A DNA stretch of 64,000 nucleotides, taken from NCBI RefSeq assembly GCF_030053155.1, contig NZ_CP125641.1, positions 1-64,000 of the forward strand, given 5' to 3'. The position numbers and the translations under genes were made by a program. The DNA comes from Rhizobium sp. BT03. Its GTDB lineage: Bacteria; Pseudomonadota; Alphaproteobacteria; Rhizobiales; Rhizobiaceae. The notes below the pieces were generated by a model. The model did no database searches. It had not been told where the DNA came from and was given only the letters and a program-made list of their open reading frames with translations. This document shows, in pieces, positions 52,538 to 61,751 of this stretch. Positions within the stretch are counted from its first letter, which is position 1. Every line of letters begins with the position of its first letter.

Positions 52538-53467
52538 ATGACCATTCTTCTTCTGGCCGACCACGACAATGTCAGCCTTTCCGACCAGACCGCCAAGGCG
52601 CTGACGGCAGCGACCCAGATCGGCTCCGACATTCATGTTCTCGTCGCCGGCAAGGGCGCCAAGGCTGCGGCCGATGCCGCTGCCAAACTCGCCGGTGTGG
52701 CGAAGGTGCTGCTCGCCGAAAGCGACGAACTGGCCAACAATCTGGCCGAACCGCTTGCCGATCTGATCGTGTCGCTCGCCGGTGCCTATGACACCATCCT
52801 CTCGGCCGCCACCTCGACCGGCAAGAACGTGCTGCCGCGCGTCGCAGCCCTGCTCGATGTCGCCCAGGTCTCGGAGATCATCGAAGTGATCTCATCCGAC
52901 ACCTTCAAGCGGCCGATCTATGCCGGCAATGCCATCCAGACGGTGCAGGCCAGCGATGCCAAGAAGGTCATCACCGTGCGCACCGCCTCGTTTGCTTCCG
53001 CCGCGACAGGCGGCTCGGCAACGGTGGAGGCAATCCCGGCAATCTCCGATCCGGGCCTGTCGCGTTTCGTCGGCGATGCGCTGTCGGCCTCCGACCGTCC
53101 GGAACTGACCTCGGCGAAGATCATCCTCTCCGGCGGCCGGGCGCTCGGTTCTGCCGAGAAGTTCAGGGAGGTCATCCTGCCGCTTGCCGACAAGCTCGGC
53201 GCTGCCGTCGGCGCATCCCGTGCGGCCGTCGATGCCGGTTATGCGCCGAACGACTGGCAGGTCGGCCAGACCGGCAAGGTCGTCGCGCCGCAGCTCTATA
53301 TTGCCGCCGGCATCTCAGGCGCCATCCAGCACCTGGCCGGCATGAAGGATAGTAAGGTGATCGTCGCCATCAACAAGGACGAGGAGGCGCCGATCTTCCA
53401 GGTTGCCGACTACGGCCTCGTCGCCGATCTGTTCGAGGCCCTGCCGGAACTGGAAAAGGCGCTCTAA
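52538..53467 (+). CDS. etfA: Electron transfer flavoprotein subunit alpha
   Basis: The 309-residue protein has the EtfA features: [26 protein letters not shown], the FAD-binding [11 protein letters not shown] region, [25 protein letters not shown] and [20 protein letters not shown]. It binds the FAD that passes electrons to ETF-quinone oxidoreductase. It is 23 nt after etfB and 15 nt before the second cupin gene. Confidence 0.92.
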   Translation: MTILLLADHDNVSLSDQTAKALTAATQIGSDIHVLVAGKGAKAAADAAAKLAGVAKVLLAESDELANNLAEPLADLIVSLAGAYDTILSAATSTGKNVLPRVAALLDVAQVSEIIEVISSDTFKRPIYAGNAIQTVQASDAKKVITVRTASFASAATGGSATVEAIPAISDPGLSRFVGDALSASDRPELTSAKIILSGGRALGSAEKFREVILPLADKLGAAVGASRAAVDAGYAPNDWQVGQTGKVVAPQLYIAAGISGAIQHLAGMKDSKVIVAINKDEEAPIFQVADYGLVADLFEALPELEKAL

Positions 53468-53482
53468 GCGAGGGGACTGAAC

Positions 53483-54181
53483 GTGGCGCGCGCGGTGGGA
53501 CGTCCAATCAAACGTGGGGCCGACCTTCTTCTGAACGATGAGGAAAAGCCGGCCTATATACGGCTGCACGACATCGGCAGGGAAAGGCGTCCTCGGCCGC
53601 TGCAGGAATTTCTGAACGACGTCGGCGGGCTGATGTTGTCGGCCGACGCCCCTGCTGTCGCCAGCTTCGTCGCGGGCAAGGTTCTGCAGAAGCTGCTCAA
53701 AACCGGCAAGGTGCGCCCCCTGGAGGGCGGGTCGCTTGCTGGCGTGCCCGAAGGGCTGGATGACGCCATTGAGCATCTTGCAAAATCAGGACGGAAATAC
53801 GAGGCGATCGCCAGCCAATTCGGAAGTCTAGCCGACAGCCTGCTCTGGCGACGCGGCCGCTCGGGTCCGTTTGCAAGCCTGAATTTCGGCAACACGCATT
53901 CTCATGCTGTCGTGGTCGGCCCCGGCGGCATGGAGGAACGCGCCGATCTCAGGGTCGGCGTGATCTATATGGATCGCTACACCCGGTTTCCCGATCATGT
54001 TCAGACGCAGCCGCGCGCCTTCATTCTGCTGTCGCCCGGAGAGATCTGCCTTGGCAATTCCCAATGGTTCTCCGCCGCGACCGGCACTGTTTTCGCAAAC
54101 GATGCGGGGCAATCATTCGCGATAAGATGCACGGCAAGGCCGCTTCTTGCGGTCTGGTGCCAGGTTGAGCCCGAGACCTGA
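53483..54181 (+). CDS. DMSP-lyase-family cupin lacking all metal ligands
   Basis: The 232-residue protein aligns with the cupin at 51115 over most of its length (NFGNTHSHAVVVGPGGMEERADLRVGV with [27 protein letters not shown]). At the active-site positions it has Phe169, Gln174, Arg178, Phe180 and Phe212 in place of Tyr, His, Glu, Tyr and His, so metal binding and lyase chemistry look lost. The reading frame is intact and the gene sits tightly after etfA (GTG 53483, ribosome site GAGGGG), so it is probably expressed. A regulatory, scaffold or ETF-partner role is a guess. Confidence 0.75.
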   Translation: MARAVGRPIKRGADLLLNDEEKPAYIRLHDIGRERRPRPLQEFLNDVGGLMLSADAPAVASFVAGKVLQKLLKTGKVRPLEGGSLAGVPEGLDDAIEHLAKSGRKYEAIASQFGSLADSLLWRRGRSGPFASLNFGNTHSHAVVVGPGGMEERADLRVGVIYMDRYTRFPDHVQTQPRAFILLSPGEICLGNSQWFSAATGTVFANDAGQSFAIRCTARPLLAVWCQVEPET

Positions 54182-54272
54182 TGGGATGGCAGCGATCGGC
54201 GAAGGCCGGTGAGAGGCCAGCCTATCGAATTATGTAGCAGTCAGAATTCAATTTAAGAGGAAGGATATCAAG

Positions 54273-55400
54273 ATGGACGTTCGCGCCGCCGTAGCCGTTC
54301 AGGCCGGAAAACCGCTCGAAGTGATGACCGTGCAGCTGGAAGGCCCGCGGGCCGGCGAAGTGCTGGTCGAGGTCAAGGCGACCGGCATCTGCCACACCGA
54401 CGACTTCACGCTCTCGGGCGCCGATCCGGAAGGCCTGTTCCCGGCCATCCTCGGCCATGAGGGTGCCGGCATCGTCGTCGATATCGGCCCCGGCGTCACC
54501 TCGGTCAAGAAGGGCGACCACGTCATTCCGCTCTACACGCCGGAATGCCGCGAATGTTATTCCTGCCTTTCCCGCAAGACCAATCTCTGCACCGCGATCC
54601 GCTCGACCCAGGGCCAGGGCGTGATGCCGGACGGCACCTCGCGCTTCTCGATCGGCAAGGACAAGATCCACCACTATATGGGCTGCTCGACCTTCGCCAA
54701 TTACACCGTGCTGCCGGAGATCGCCCTTGCCAAGGTCAATCCGGATGCTCCCTTCGACAAGATCTGCTATATCGGCTGCGGCGTCACCACCGGCATCGGT
54801 GCGGTGATCAACACCGCCAAGGTCGAGATCGGCGCCACCGCCATCGTCTTCGGTCTCGGCGGCATCGGCCTCAACGTGCTGCAGGGGCTGCGCCTTGCCG
54901 GCGCCGACATGATCATCGGCGTCGACATCAACAATGACCGCAAGGAATGGGGCGAGAAGTTCGGCATGACGCATTTCGTCAATCCGAAGGAGGTCGGCGA
55001 CGACATCGTGCCCTATCTCGTCAATATGACCAAGCGCAATGGCGACCTGATCGGCGGGGCCGACTACACCTTCGACTGCACCGGCAACACCAAGGTGATG
55101 CGCCAGGCGCTGGAAGCCTCCCACCGCGGCTGGGGCAAATCGATCATCATCGGCGTGGCCGGCGCCGGCCAGGAGATCTCCACGCGTCCGTTCCAGCTGG
55201 TCACCGGCCGCAACTGGATGGGCACCGCCTTCGGCGGCGCGCGCGGCCGTACCGACGTGCCGAAGATCGTCGACTGGTACATGCAGGGCAAGATCCAGAT
55301 CGATCCGATGATCACCCACACGATGCCGCTCGAAGACATCAACAAGGGCTTCGACATGATGCACAAGGGCGAAAGCATCCGCGGCGTGGTGGTCTATTGA
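54273..55400 (+). CDS. frmA: S-(hydroxymethyl)glutathione dehydrogenase
   Basis: The 375-residue class III alcohol dehydrogenase has [25 protein letters not shown], the structural-zinc Cys set in PECRECYSCLSRKTNLC and the NAD motif GLGGIGLN. The GSH-formaldehyde substrate features (TQGQGVMPDGTSRFS) are present. It oxidises the spontaneous formaldehyde-glutathione adduct to S-formylglutathione. It follows the cupin gene and is 3 nt before the next gene, so it should deal with formaldehyde from the demethylase. Confidence 0.93.
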   Translation: MDVRAAVAVQAGKPLEVMTVQLEGPRAGEVLVEVKATGICHTDDFTLSGADPEGLFPAILGHEGAGIVVDIGPGVTSVKKGDHVIPLYTPECRECYSCLSRKTNLCTAIRSTQGQGVMPDGTSRFSIGKDKIHHYMGCSTFANYTVLPEIALAKVNPDAPFDKICYIGCGVTTGIGAVINTAKVEIGATAIVFGLGGIGLNVLQGLRLAGADMIIGVDINNDRKEWGEKFGMTHFVNPKEVGDDIVPYLVNMTKRNGDLIGGADYTFDCTGNTKVMRQALEASHRGWGKSIIIGVAGAGQEISTRPFQLVTGRNWMGTAFGGARGRTDVPKIVDWYMQGKIQIDPMITHTMPLEDINKGFDMMHKGESIRGVVVY

Positions 55401-55403
55401 GCC

Positions 55404-56240
55404 ATGAAAACCATCTCACAAGATAGATCTCACGGCGGCATCCAGGGCGTTTACATCGACCGGTCGGAGGCCTGCGACTGCGACATGACCTTTGCGGTGT
55501 TCGTGCCGCCGCAGGCGGCGGAGGGCAATTGCCCGGTTCTGTGGTACCTCTCCGGCCTGACCTGCACCCATGCCAATGTCATGGACAAGGGCGAGTATCG
55601 GCGGCTTGCCGCCGAACTCGGTCTGATCATCGTCTGCCCGGATACCAGCCCGCGCGGCGATCACGTTCCCGACGAAGCCGACAACTGGCAGTTCGGCAAG
55701 GGTGCCGGCTTCTACGTCGATGCCACCGAACCGCCGTTTGCGGCGAACTACCGGATGTACAGCTACATCACGGAGGAGCTGCCGAAGCTCGTCGCCGCCG
55801 AATTTCCCGCCGATATGGATCGCCAGGGGATCTTCGGTCACTCGATGGGCGGTCATGGCGCCATCACCATCGCGCTCAAGAACCCCGACCGGTTCCGCAG
55901 TTGCTCGGCCTTCGCGCCGATCAGCCATCCCTCGGTCTCCGGCTGGTCGAAACCGGCCTTGCGGAAATATCTCGGCGCCGATGAAAACACCTGGCGGGCC
56001 TATGATGCCTGCTCGCTGATCGAAGACGGGCACCGTTTCCCGGAACTGTTCGTCGACCAGGGAATGGCGGATAGCTTCCTGGAGGACGGATTGCGTCCCG
56101 ATGAGCTGCGGCAGGCCTGCGAAGCGGCCGGCATTCCGTTCAGGCTGCGCATGCAGGAAGGCTACGGCCACTCCTACTTTTTCATTTCGACCTTCATGGA
56201 CGACCATCTGCGCTGGCACGCGCAGAGGCTAGGGAACTGA
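55404..56240 (+). CDS. fghA: S-formylglutathione hydrolase
   Basis: The 278-residue alpha/beta hydrolase has the nucleophile motif GHSMGGHGA (Ser near residue 148), the oxyanion-hole region LSGLTCTHANVM and the catalytic His in HSYFFIS. It splits S-formylglutathione to formate and glutathione, the step after the dehydrogenase 3 nt upstream. Confidence 0.93.
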   Translation: MKTISQDRSHGGIQGVYIDRSEACDCDMTFAVFVPPQAAEGNCPVLWYLSGLTCTHANVMDKGEYRRLAAELGLIIVCPDTSPRGDHVPDEADNWQFGKGAGFYVDATEPPFAANYRMYSYITEELPKLVAAEFPADMDRQGIFGHSMGGHGAITIALKNPDRFRSCSAFAPISHPSVSGWSKPALRKYLGADENTWRAYDACSLIEDGHRFPELFVDQGMADSFLEDGLRPDELRQACEAAGIPFRLRMQEGYGHSYFFISTFMDDHLRWHAQRLGN

Positions 56241-56296
56241 TTTAGAGGGCTCGGCCGGGCATAACGCAAACGGCCAAGGAGGGAAGGAGAGCATCA

Positions 56297-56869
56297 ATGA
56301 GCAGCATAGCCATTCATCCGGCGGTGGATTCAGGCTTTCGAGCGACCGACGCTGGTTTTGCAGGCGGGACGCTGGTGTGCAAATGCACGAGCAATCCGGT
56401 CAAGGTCAGGATCAAGGGCGACATCGCCCACAATCACGCCTGCGGTTGCACCAAATGCTGGAAGCCCGAGGGTGCTGCCTTCTCGGTCGTGGCGGTGGCG
56501 CCGACCGACAACGTCGAAGTCCTGGAGAACGGCGACAAGCTCGCCGTCGTCGATGCCGCGGCGCTGATCCAGCGGCACGCCTGCAAAGAGTGCGGCGTGC
56601 ATATGTACGGTCCGGTCGAGCGCGAACATCCGTTCCAGGGATTGTCTTTCATCCATCCGGAACGTTTCCAGGAAAGCGGCTGGGCAAAGCCCGGCTTTGC
56701 GGCCTTCGTCTCGTCGATCATCGAAAGCGGTTTCGATCCCGCCAAGATGGACGCCGTCAGAGCGCAGCTGAAGGCATCCGGCCTCGAGCCCTATGATTGC
56801 CTCTCGCCCGGCCTGATGGACGCTATCGCCACCTGGACCGCCAAGAAGAGCGGCGTGCTCGCCGCGTAA
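56297..56869 (+). CDS. gfa: Glutathione-dependent formaldehyde-activating enzyme (GFA)
   Basis: The 190-residue zinc protein has the Cys motifs of [22 protein letters not shown] and [12 protein letters not shown]. It is proposed to speed adduct formation between formaldehyde and glutathione, though it may act mainly as a carrier or stabiliser. It is the last gene of the rightward operon and is followed by a terminator. It completes a three-gene formaldehyde set. Confidence 0.9.
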   Translation: MSSIAIHPAVDSGFRATDAGFAGGTLVCKCTSNPVKVRIKGDIAHNHACGCTKCWKPEGAAFSVVAVAPTDNVEVLENGDKLAVVDAAALIQRHACKECGVHMYGPVEREHPFQGLSFIHPERFQESGWAKPGFAAFVSSIIESGFDPAKMDAVRAQLKASGLEPYDCLSPGLMDAIATWTAKKSGVLAA

Positions 56870-56875
56870 TTCCCC

Positions 56876-56901
56876 GGGGGGCGCCGGCAGCGGCGCTCCC
56901 C
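56876..56901 (+). terminator. Hairpin terminator of the demethylase-formaldehyde operon
   Basis: Arms GGGGGGCGCCG and CGGCGCTCCCC pair with one G-U pair around a 4-nt loop, 6 nt after the gfa stop. There is no clear U-run, so this is a GC-rich intrinsic or factor-assisted terminator. Confidence 0.6.
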
Positions 56902-57103
56902 GACCAACCGCCGTCATCCGGACGCTCCGCAATGGCGGCGCGCCGCCGACGCCAGGCGACCCGCACGGGATCAGCAACGGCGTCAACCTCTTTCACTTTG
57001 AAACCATCCCACCTGCACCAGGGCATCACGCATGCGCGTTTTTGCAAAGACGTCGCATTGCACGGAGATGGTGCGTCGCAGCAAGATTGTGTATCTCAGG
57101 AAT

Positions 57104-57134
57104 AATTATTGTGTACGTAAAGTACACAATAATT
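57104..57134. promoter_or_regulatory. GntR operator, perfect inverted repeat
   Basis: Perfect 13-nt arms (AATTATTGTGTAC / GTACACAATAATT) with 5 nt between lie 63 nt before the GntR start. The core GTGTAC-N5-GTACAC is the size bound by FadR-subfamily dimers. The half-site TTGTGTAC also occurs at 48976-48983 in the demethylase promoter. The rest of the 327-nt gap (56870-57196) contains the gfa terminator and nothing else I can support. Confidence 0.75.
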
Positions 57135-57196
57135 GACTCCTCCGAAGAGGCGTGCCATCTTCGGGGCGTAGAGCAACAAATGGCCGGAGATCGACG

Positions 57197-57913
57197 ATGG
57201 CGAAGACACCGAAGAGCAATCTCTACGAAGATTTGAAACGCCAGATTCTGACGATGGAACTGGACCCGGACGCCGATCTGGATGAGGCCAGTTTGAGTGA
57301 GCGGTATGGGCTCTCCCGAACGCCGGTGCGCGATATCTTCCGTCGCCTCGCCGGCGAGGGTTATATCGATATCCGCGAGAACAGGGGTGCGCGGGTCATC
57401 CCGATGAACCACTCCACGCTTCGCAATTTCTTTCTCGTCGCACCGATGATCTATGCGGCGATCGGCCGTCTCGCGGTGCAGAACTTCAAGCCGGCTCAAC
57501 TGGCGGACCTGAAGCAGACGCAGGAGCGGTTCCGCGCTGCCAGCAAGAACATGGACGCCTTGGCGATGGTTCTCGAGAACAATCGCTTTCACGAGATCTT
57601 CGGCGAGATGTCGGGCAACGTCTATCTGCAGCCGAGCCTCGGCCGGCTGCTGATCGATCACGCGCGCATCGGTCACACGTTCTTCCGGCCGAGGAACGAG
57701 GACATGAAACGGCGGCTGCAGGTGGCGGTCGACCACCATGACGGCTTCATCGCAGCGCTCGGCGCTCATGACGAGAATGCCGTCGTCGATCTCGTTTTCG
57801 AACACTGGGAATTGTCCCGCGAGAACATGGAGATGTTCATCGCTCCGCAAGGCCTGAAAGCGGACGCCTTCCTCGGCGGTCCGGCCACGCAAGTATTGGA
57901 GAAGTCGTCGTGA
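57197..57913 (+). CDS. GntR/FadR-family regulator
   Basis: The 238-residue protein has the GntR winged helix at the start (LYEDLKRQILTMELDPDADLDEASLSERYGLSRTPVRDIFRRLAGEGYIDI) and a FCD-type helical ligand domain (about 85-225) with acidic and His residues (ENNRFHEIFGEMSGN, VDHHDGF) that could bind a metal and a carboxylate. It leads the rightward operon and probably represses it through the palindrome at 57104-57134 until a carboxylate intermediate binds. ATG 57197 is the family start. GTGA overlap with the next gene. Confidence 0.87.
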   Translation: MAKTPKSNLYEDLKRQILTMELDPDADLDEASLSERYGLSRTPVRDIFRRLAGEGYIDIRENRGARVIPMNHSTLRNFFLVAPMIYAAIGRLAVQNFKPAQLADLKQTQERFRAASKNMDALAMVLENNRFHEIFGEMSGNVYLQPSLGRLLIDHARIGHTFFRPRNEDMKRRLQVAVDHHDGFIAALGAHDENAVVDLVFEHWELSRENMEMFIAPQGLKADAFLGGPATQVLEKSS

Positions 57914-58821
57914 AGTTTGAGGGGATCTATACGCCGGCGGTGACGCCGCTCGACAGGAATGGTCAGATCGACCGGGCCGGATTTGCCGACGTGCTCGAGT
58001 CGCTGATCGAGGCGGGCGTCCACGGCATCATCGTCGGCGGCTCGACGGGCGAATATTACGCCCAGAGCAGCCAGGAACGTTACGAACTCGCGGCCTATGC
58101 CAAGGACGTCATCGGCGCGCGGCTGCCACTGATTATCGGCACCGGCGCCACGCGCACCGAAGATTCGGTCGAATACGCCAAATCGGCGAAGGAAATCGGC
58201 GCGGATGCAATCCTGGTGTCGTCGCCGCCCTACGCGCTGCCGACCGAACGCGAGAATGCGGTCCATGCGCTGACGGTCGATCGCGCCGCCAACCTGCCGA
58301 TCATGCTCTACAATTACCCGGCCCGCATGGGCGTGGTGATGGGCGAGGAGTATTTCGCCCGTGTCGGCAAGTCGAAGAACGTGATCGCCATCAAGGAAAG
58401 CTCCGGCGACATGGGCAATCTTCACCGGCTTGCCCGGAAGTTTCCGCATATCGCACTGTCCTGCGGCTGGGACGACCAGGCGCTCGAATTCTTCGCCTGG
58501 GGTGCGAAGAGCTGGGTCTGCGCCGGTTCCAACTTCCTGCCGCGCGAACATGTCGCCCTCTACGAGGCCTGCGTCGTCGAGAAGAACTTCGACAAGGGCC
58601 GGGCGATCATGAGCGCGATGCTGCCGCTGATGGATTTCCTCGAATGCGGCAAATTCGTCCAATCGATCAAGCACGGCTGCGAGATCATCGGCCTTAAAGC
58701 AGGCCCGGTGCGGGCGCCGCTGCGCGGACTGAACTCCGAAGAGAAAAGAACCCTTGAGACCGTCGTCGCCACGTTGAAGCGCACGGTCGCCCAGATCACG
58801 TCGGGAGCCAATCATGCATGA
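57910..58821 (+). CDS. DapA-family lyase/deaminase
   Basis: The 303-residue (beta/alpha)8 enzyme has the keto-acid loop GGSTGE (residues 43-48), the catalytic Tyr134 in YNYP and Schiff-base Lys162 in IKES, plus GWDDQALEF. It makes or splits a carbon bond, or deaminates a cyclic imine, through a Schiff base. In hydroxyproline catabolism the DapA-type HypD deaminates 1-pyrroline-4-hydroxy-2-carboxylate beside an ALDH and a FAD oxidase, the same trio as here. Substrate is not proven; other aldolase roles are possible. Confidence 0.83.
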   Translation: MKFEGIYTPAVTPLDRNGQIDRAGFADVLESLIEAGVHGIIVGGSTGEYYAQSSQERYELAAYAKDVIGARLPLIIGTGATRTEDSVEYAKSAKEIGADAILVSSPPYALPTERENAVHALTVDRAANLPIMLYNYPARMGVVMGEEYFARVGKSKNVIAIKESSGDMGNLHRLARKFPHIALSCGWDDQALEFFAWGAKSWVCAGSNFLPREHVALYEACVVEKNFDKGRAIMSAMLPLMDFLECGKFVQSIKHGCEIIGLKAGPVRAPLRGLNSEEKRTLETVVATLKRTVAQITSGANHA

Positions 58822-60331
58822 ACCCTTGACCGCCGCCGAATACAAGGCGATCGCCGCCGAGCTTCAGTTTCCGACGAACGCCTTCATCGACGGCGCATTT
58901 CGTCCGGCAAATTCCGGCAAGATTTTCACCACCACGAACCCTGCGACGGGCGAGGTCCTTGCCGAAATCGCAGCCTGCGATTCCAGCGATGTCGATTTCG
59001 CCGTGCAGAAGGCGAAGGAAGCGTTCGAAGACGGGCGCTGGCGGCTCCGCTCGCCGGGTGAGCGCAAGGAAGTGCTTCTGAAGCTTGCCAAGCTGATGGA
59101 GCAGAACAGGCACGAGCTCGCCGTCCTGGAAAGCCTCGACAGCGGCAAGCCGGTGCGCGAATGCCAGACGGTCGACGTTCCCGATACCATTCATACGATC
59201 CGCTGGCATGCCGAGCTCATCGACAAAATCTACGACAACACCAACAATGTCGGCGCCAATGCGTTGGCCATGGTGGTGCGCGAGCCGATCGGCGTCGTCG
59301 GATGCGTGCTGCCGTGGAATTTCCCGCTGCTGATGCTGGGCTGGAAGATCGGTCCGGCGCTCGCCGCCGGCTGCTCGGTCATCGTCAAGCCGGCGCAGGA
59401 AACGACGCTCACCACGCTGCGGGTCGCCGAGCTTGCCCATGAAGCCGGTATTCCGGCTGGCGTGTTCAACGTCGTCACCGGCTCCGGCCGGGAGGTCGGC
59501 GAACCGATCGGCCTGCACATGGACGTCGACATGGTGGCCTTCACCGGCTCGACGCCGACCGGTCGCCGCTTCCTGCGTTACGCCGCGGACTCGAACCTCA
59601 AGAAGGTCGTGCTCGAATGCGGCGGTAAGAACCCGGCGGTGGTGCTGGCGGATGCCGAAGACCTCGATCTCGTCGCCGAGCAGGTGGTCAACGGCGCCTT
59701 CTGGAACATGGGCGAGAACTGCTCGGCCACGTCGCGCCTGATCGTCCATGCCAGCATCAAGGACGAATTGCTGCAGCGTATCGGCGCCTATATGCGCGAA
59801 TGGAAAACGGGTGACCCGCTGAACCCGGAAAACCGCATCGGTGCACTGGTCAGCAAGAGCCATTTCGAGAAGGTGAAATCCTTCCTAGATGACGTGAAGA
59901 CCGAAAAACTCTCGCTCGCCCATGGCGGCGAAACTTTTGAAGGGGCCTTCATCGAGCCGACGGTGGTCGACGGCGTCACGCCGAAGAGCCGGCTGTTCCA
60001 GGAGGAAATTTTCGGACCGATCCTTTCGGTCACCACCTTTGAAAACCTGGCTGAGGCCACCGCACTTGCCAACGACACCAATTACGGCCTGACCGCGTCG
60101 ATCTATACCGGCAGTCTGCGCAATGCGATCCGGCTGTCCCGCGACATCCGCGCCGGCCTCGTCACCGTCAATTGCTTCGGCGAGGGCGATGCCTCGACCC
60201 CCTTCGGCGGCTACAAGGAGTCCGGTTTCGGCGGCCGCGACAAGTCGGTCTTCGCTCATGACAATTACTGCGAGCTCAAGACCATCTGGATCGACATTTC
60301 GGAACGCTCCGTCGACGAGACGATCCGATGA
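58814..60331 (+). CDS. Aldehyde dehydrogenase, gamma-aminobutyraldehyde/semialdehyde type
   Basis: The 505-residue enzyme has Glu268 (ECGGK) and catalytic Cys303 (GENCSATSR), FTGSTPTG and a PuuC/AldA-type N-terminus (LQFPTNAFIDGAFRPANSGK). It overlaps the DapA-family gene by 8 nt and the FAD oxidase by 4 nt. In the hydroxyproline scheme it would oxidise alpha-ketoglutarate semialdehyde; in an amine scheme it would oxidise an aminoaldehyde. The sequence fits the second slightly better. Confidence 0.85.
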   Translation: MHEPLTAAEYKAIAAELQFPTNAFIDGAFRPANSGKIFTTTNPATGEVLAEIAACDSSDVDFAVQKAKEAFEDGRWRLRSPGERKEVLLKLAKLMEQNRHELAVLESLDSGKPVRECQTVDVPDTIHTIRWHAELIDKIYDNTNNVGANALAMVVREPIGVVGCVLPWNFPLLMLGWKIGPALAAGCSVIVKPAQETTLTTLRVAELAHEAGIPAGVFNVVTGSGREVGEPIGLHMDVDMVAFTGSTPTGRRFLRYAADSNLKKVVLECGGKNPAVVLADAEDLDLVAEQVVNGAFWNMGENCSATSRLIVHASIKDELLQRIGAYMREWKTGDPLNPENRIGALVSKSHFEKVKSFLDDVKTEKLSLAHGGETFEGAFIEPTVVDGVTPKSRLFQEEIFGPILSVTTFENLAEATALANDTNYGLTASIYTGSLRNAIRLSRDIRAGLVTVNCFGEGDASTPFGGYKESGFGGRDKSVFAHDNYCELKTIWIDISERSVDETIR

Positions 60332-61674
60332 CCCGCCATGTGATCAAGCACCTGCCGACTGATACCGGCGTTTCGGGATGGGAGGCGACCAGCGAACGCG
60401 CCTTTCCCGTAACGGCGCTTGAACACGACATTACCGCCGACTGGCTGATCATCGGCGGCGGATTTGCCGGCCTGTCGGCGGCCCGCCGCCTCTCGCAAAC
60501 GCGGCCTGAGGACAAGATCGTCGTTCTGGAGGCGCGCGAACTCGCCAAGGGTCCGGCCGGACGCAATTCCGGCTTTATGATCGACGTGCCGCACAATCTG
60601 TCCTCCGGCGAGTATTCAGTCGCCGACGAAGCGGCGACCAAGGACGAGATCCGGCAGAACCGTCTGGCGATCTCCTTCGCAGCCGATGTCGCGGCCGAAT
60701 ACGGCCTGTCCCGGGAAACCTTCGATCCCTCGGGCAAGGTGAATGCCGCGGCCTCCGAGCGGGGAATGGGTCTCAACGACAATTATAGGAAGTCGCTTGA
60801 GAAGATCGGCGAGGAGCATCGCGTTCTCGATGCCGACCAGATGCGAGAGATGACCGGCTCGCACTATTATCGCGGCGGCCTCTACACGCCCGGCGCGGTG
60901 ATGATCCAGCCGGCCGATTATATCAGAGGCCTGGCGCGCGGGCTCTATTCAAAGGTTGCCATCCACGAGCACTCGCCGGTGCTGGAGCTTTCGCGTGAAG
61001 GCGGGACCTGGAAGGCGAAGACCGCCCGCGGCTCCGTTTCGGCACCGAAGGTCATTCTCGGTGTGAACGGCCATATTCAAAGCTTCGGTCATTTCCGCGG
61101 AAGGCTGATGCATATCTTCACCTATGCGTCGATGACCTCGGCCTTTTCGCAGAACGAATTCGCAGGCGATGTCACCGGTGTGGATCGCTGGGCGCTGCTG
61201 CCGGCCGATCCGATGGGCGCGACGGTGCGCAAGATCACCAAGGACGGGCTTTCGAGGATCGTCGTCAGGACGAGGTTCACCTATGACCCGAGCCTGAAAG
61301 TGTCGGAGAAGCGCGTCGCCGGAATTGCTGCCGAACAGCGCCGGTCGTTCGATGCCCGTTTTCCGGGGATGGAGCGCCTGCCGATGGAATATAGCTGGGC
61401 GGGCGCGCTCTGCCTCTCCAGAAACCATGTGCCGGCATTCGGCGAGGTCGAAGAGGGGCTCTTTTCCGCCTGCTGCGAGAATGGTCTCGGCACCGTCAAG
61501 AGCACTTTCGCCGGCATGATGGCGGCCGACTTCGCGACCGGCGCCGCCAGCCCGGAGCTTGAGAAATACAAAAACCAGCCGGAGCCGACCAGGCTGCCGC
61601 CCGAGCCCATTGCGTGGCTCGGCGTCAACTCGGTCATCCGCTTTCAGGAATTGCGGGCAGGCCGCGAGGGATGA
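60328..61674 (+). CDS. FAD-dependent amine/amino-acid oxidase (DAO fold, PuuB type)
   Basis: The 448-residue protein has the FAD motif LIIGGGFAGLSAARRLSQ near residue 40, KGPAGRNSGFMID, and a C-terminal FAD region (GLFSACCENGLGTVKSTFAGMMAADF). It is of the DAO family that includes PuuB and D-hydroxyproline oxidases. It oxidises an amine or cyclic imino acid to the imine with oxygen or another acceptor. It is the last enzyme of the operon before the importer genes. Confidence 0.83.
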   Translation: MTRHVIKHLPTDTGVSGWEATSERAFPVTALEHDITADWLIIGGGFAGLSAARRLSQTRPEDKIVVLEARELAKGPAGRNSGFMIDVPHNLSSGEYSVADEAATKDEIRQNRLAISFAADVAAEYGLSRETFDPSGKVNAAASERGMGLNDNYRKSLEKIGEEHRVLDADQMREMTGSHYYRGGLYTPGAVMIQPADYIRGLARGLYSKVAIHEHSPVLELSREGGTWKAKTARGSVSAPKVILGVNGHIQSFGHFRGRLMHIFTYASMTSAFSQNEFAGDVTGVDRWALLPADPMGATVRKITKDGLSRIVVRTRFTYDPSLKVSEKRVAGIAAEQRRSFDARFPGMERLPMEYSWAGALCLSRNHVPAFGEVEEGLFSACCENGLGTVKSTFAGMMAADFATGAASPELEKYKNQPEPTRLPPEPIAWLGVNSVIRFQELRAGREG

Positions 61675-61751
61675 TCCCTCGGCCGCGCAATATGAAGACT
61701 GCCGCCTGCAGACTTCGATGAGAATGGGAACGAAAACCAGGAGTAAGAACA

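Noticed and set aside
53483..54181. Calling the second cupin a DMSP lyase
   Set aside because: All metal and catalytic residues of the family are replaced, so the enzyme name would mislead.
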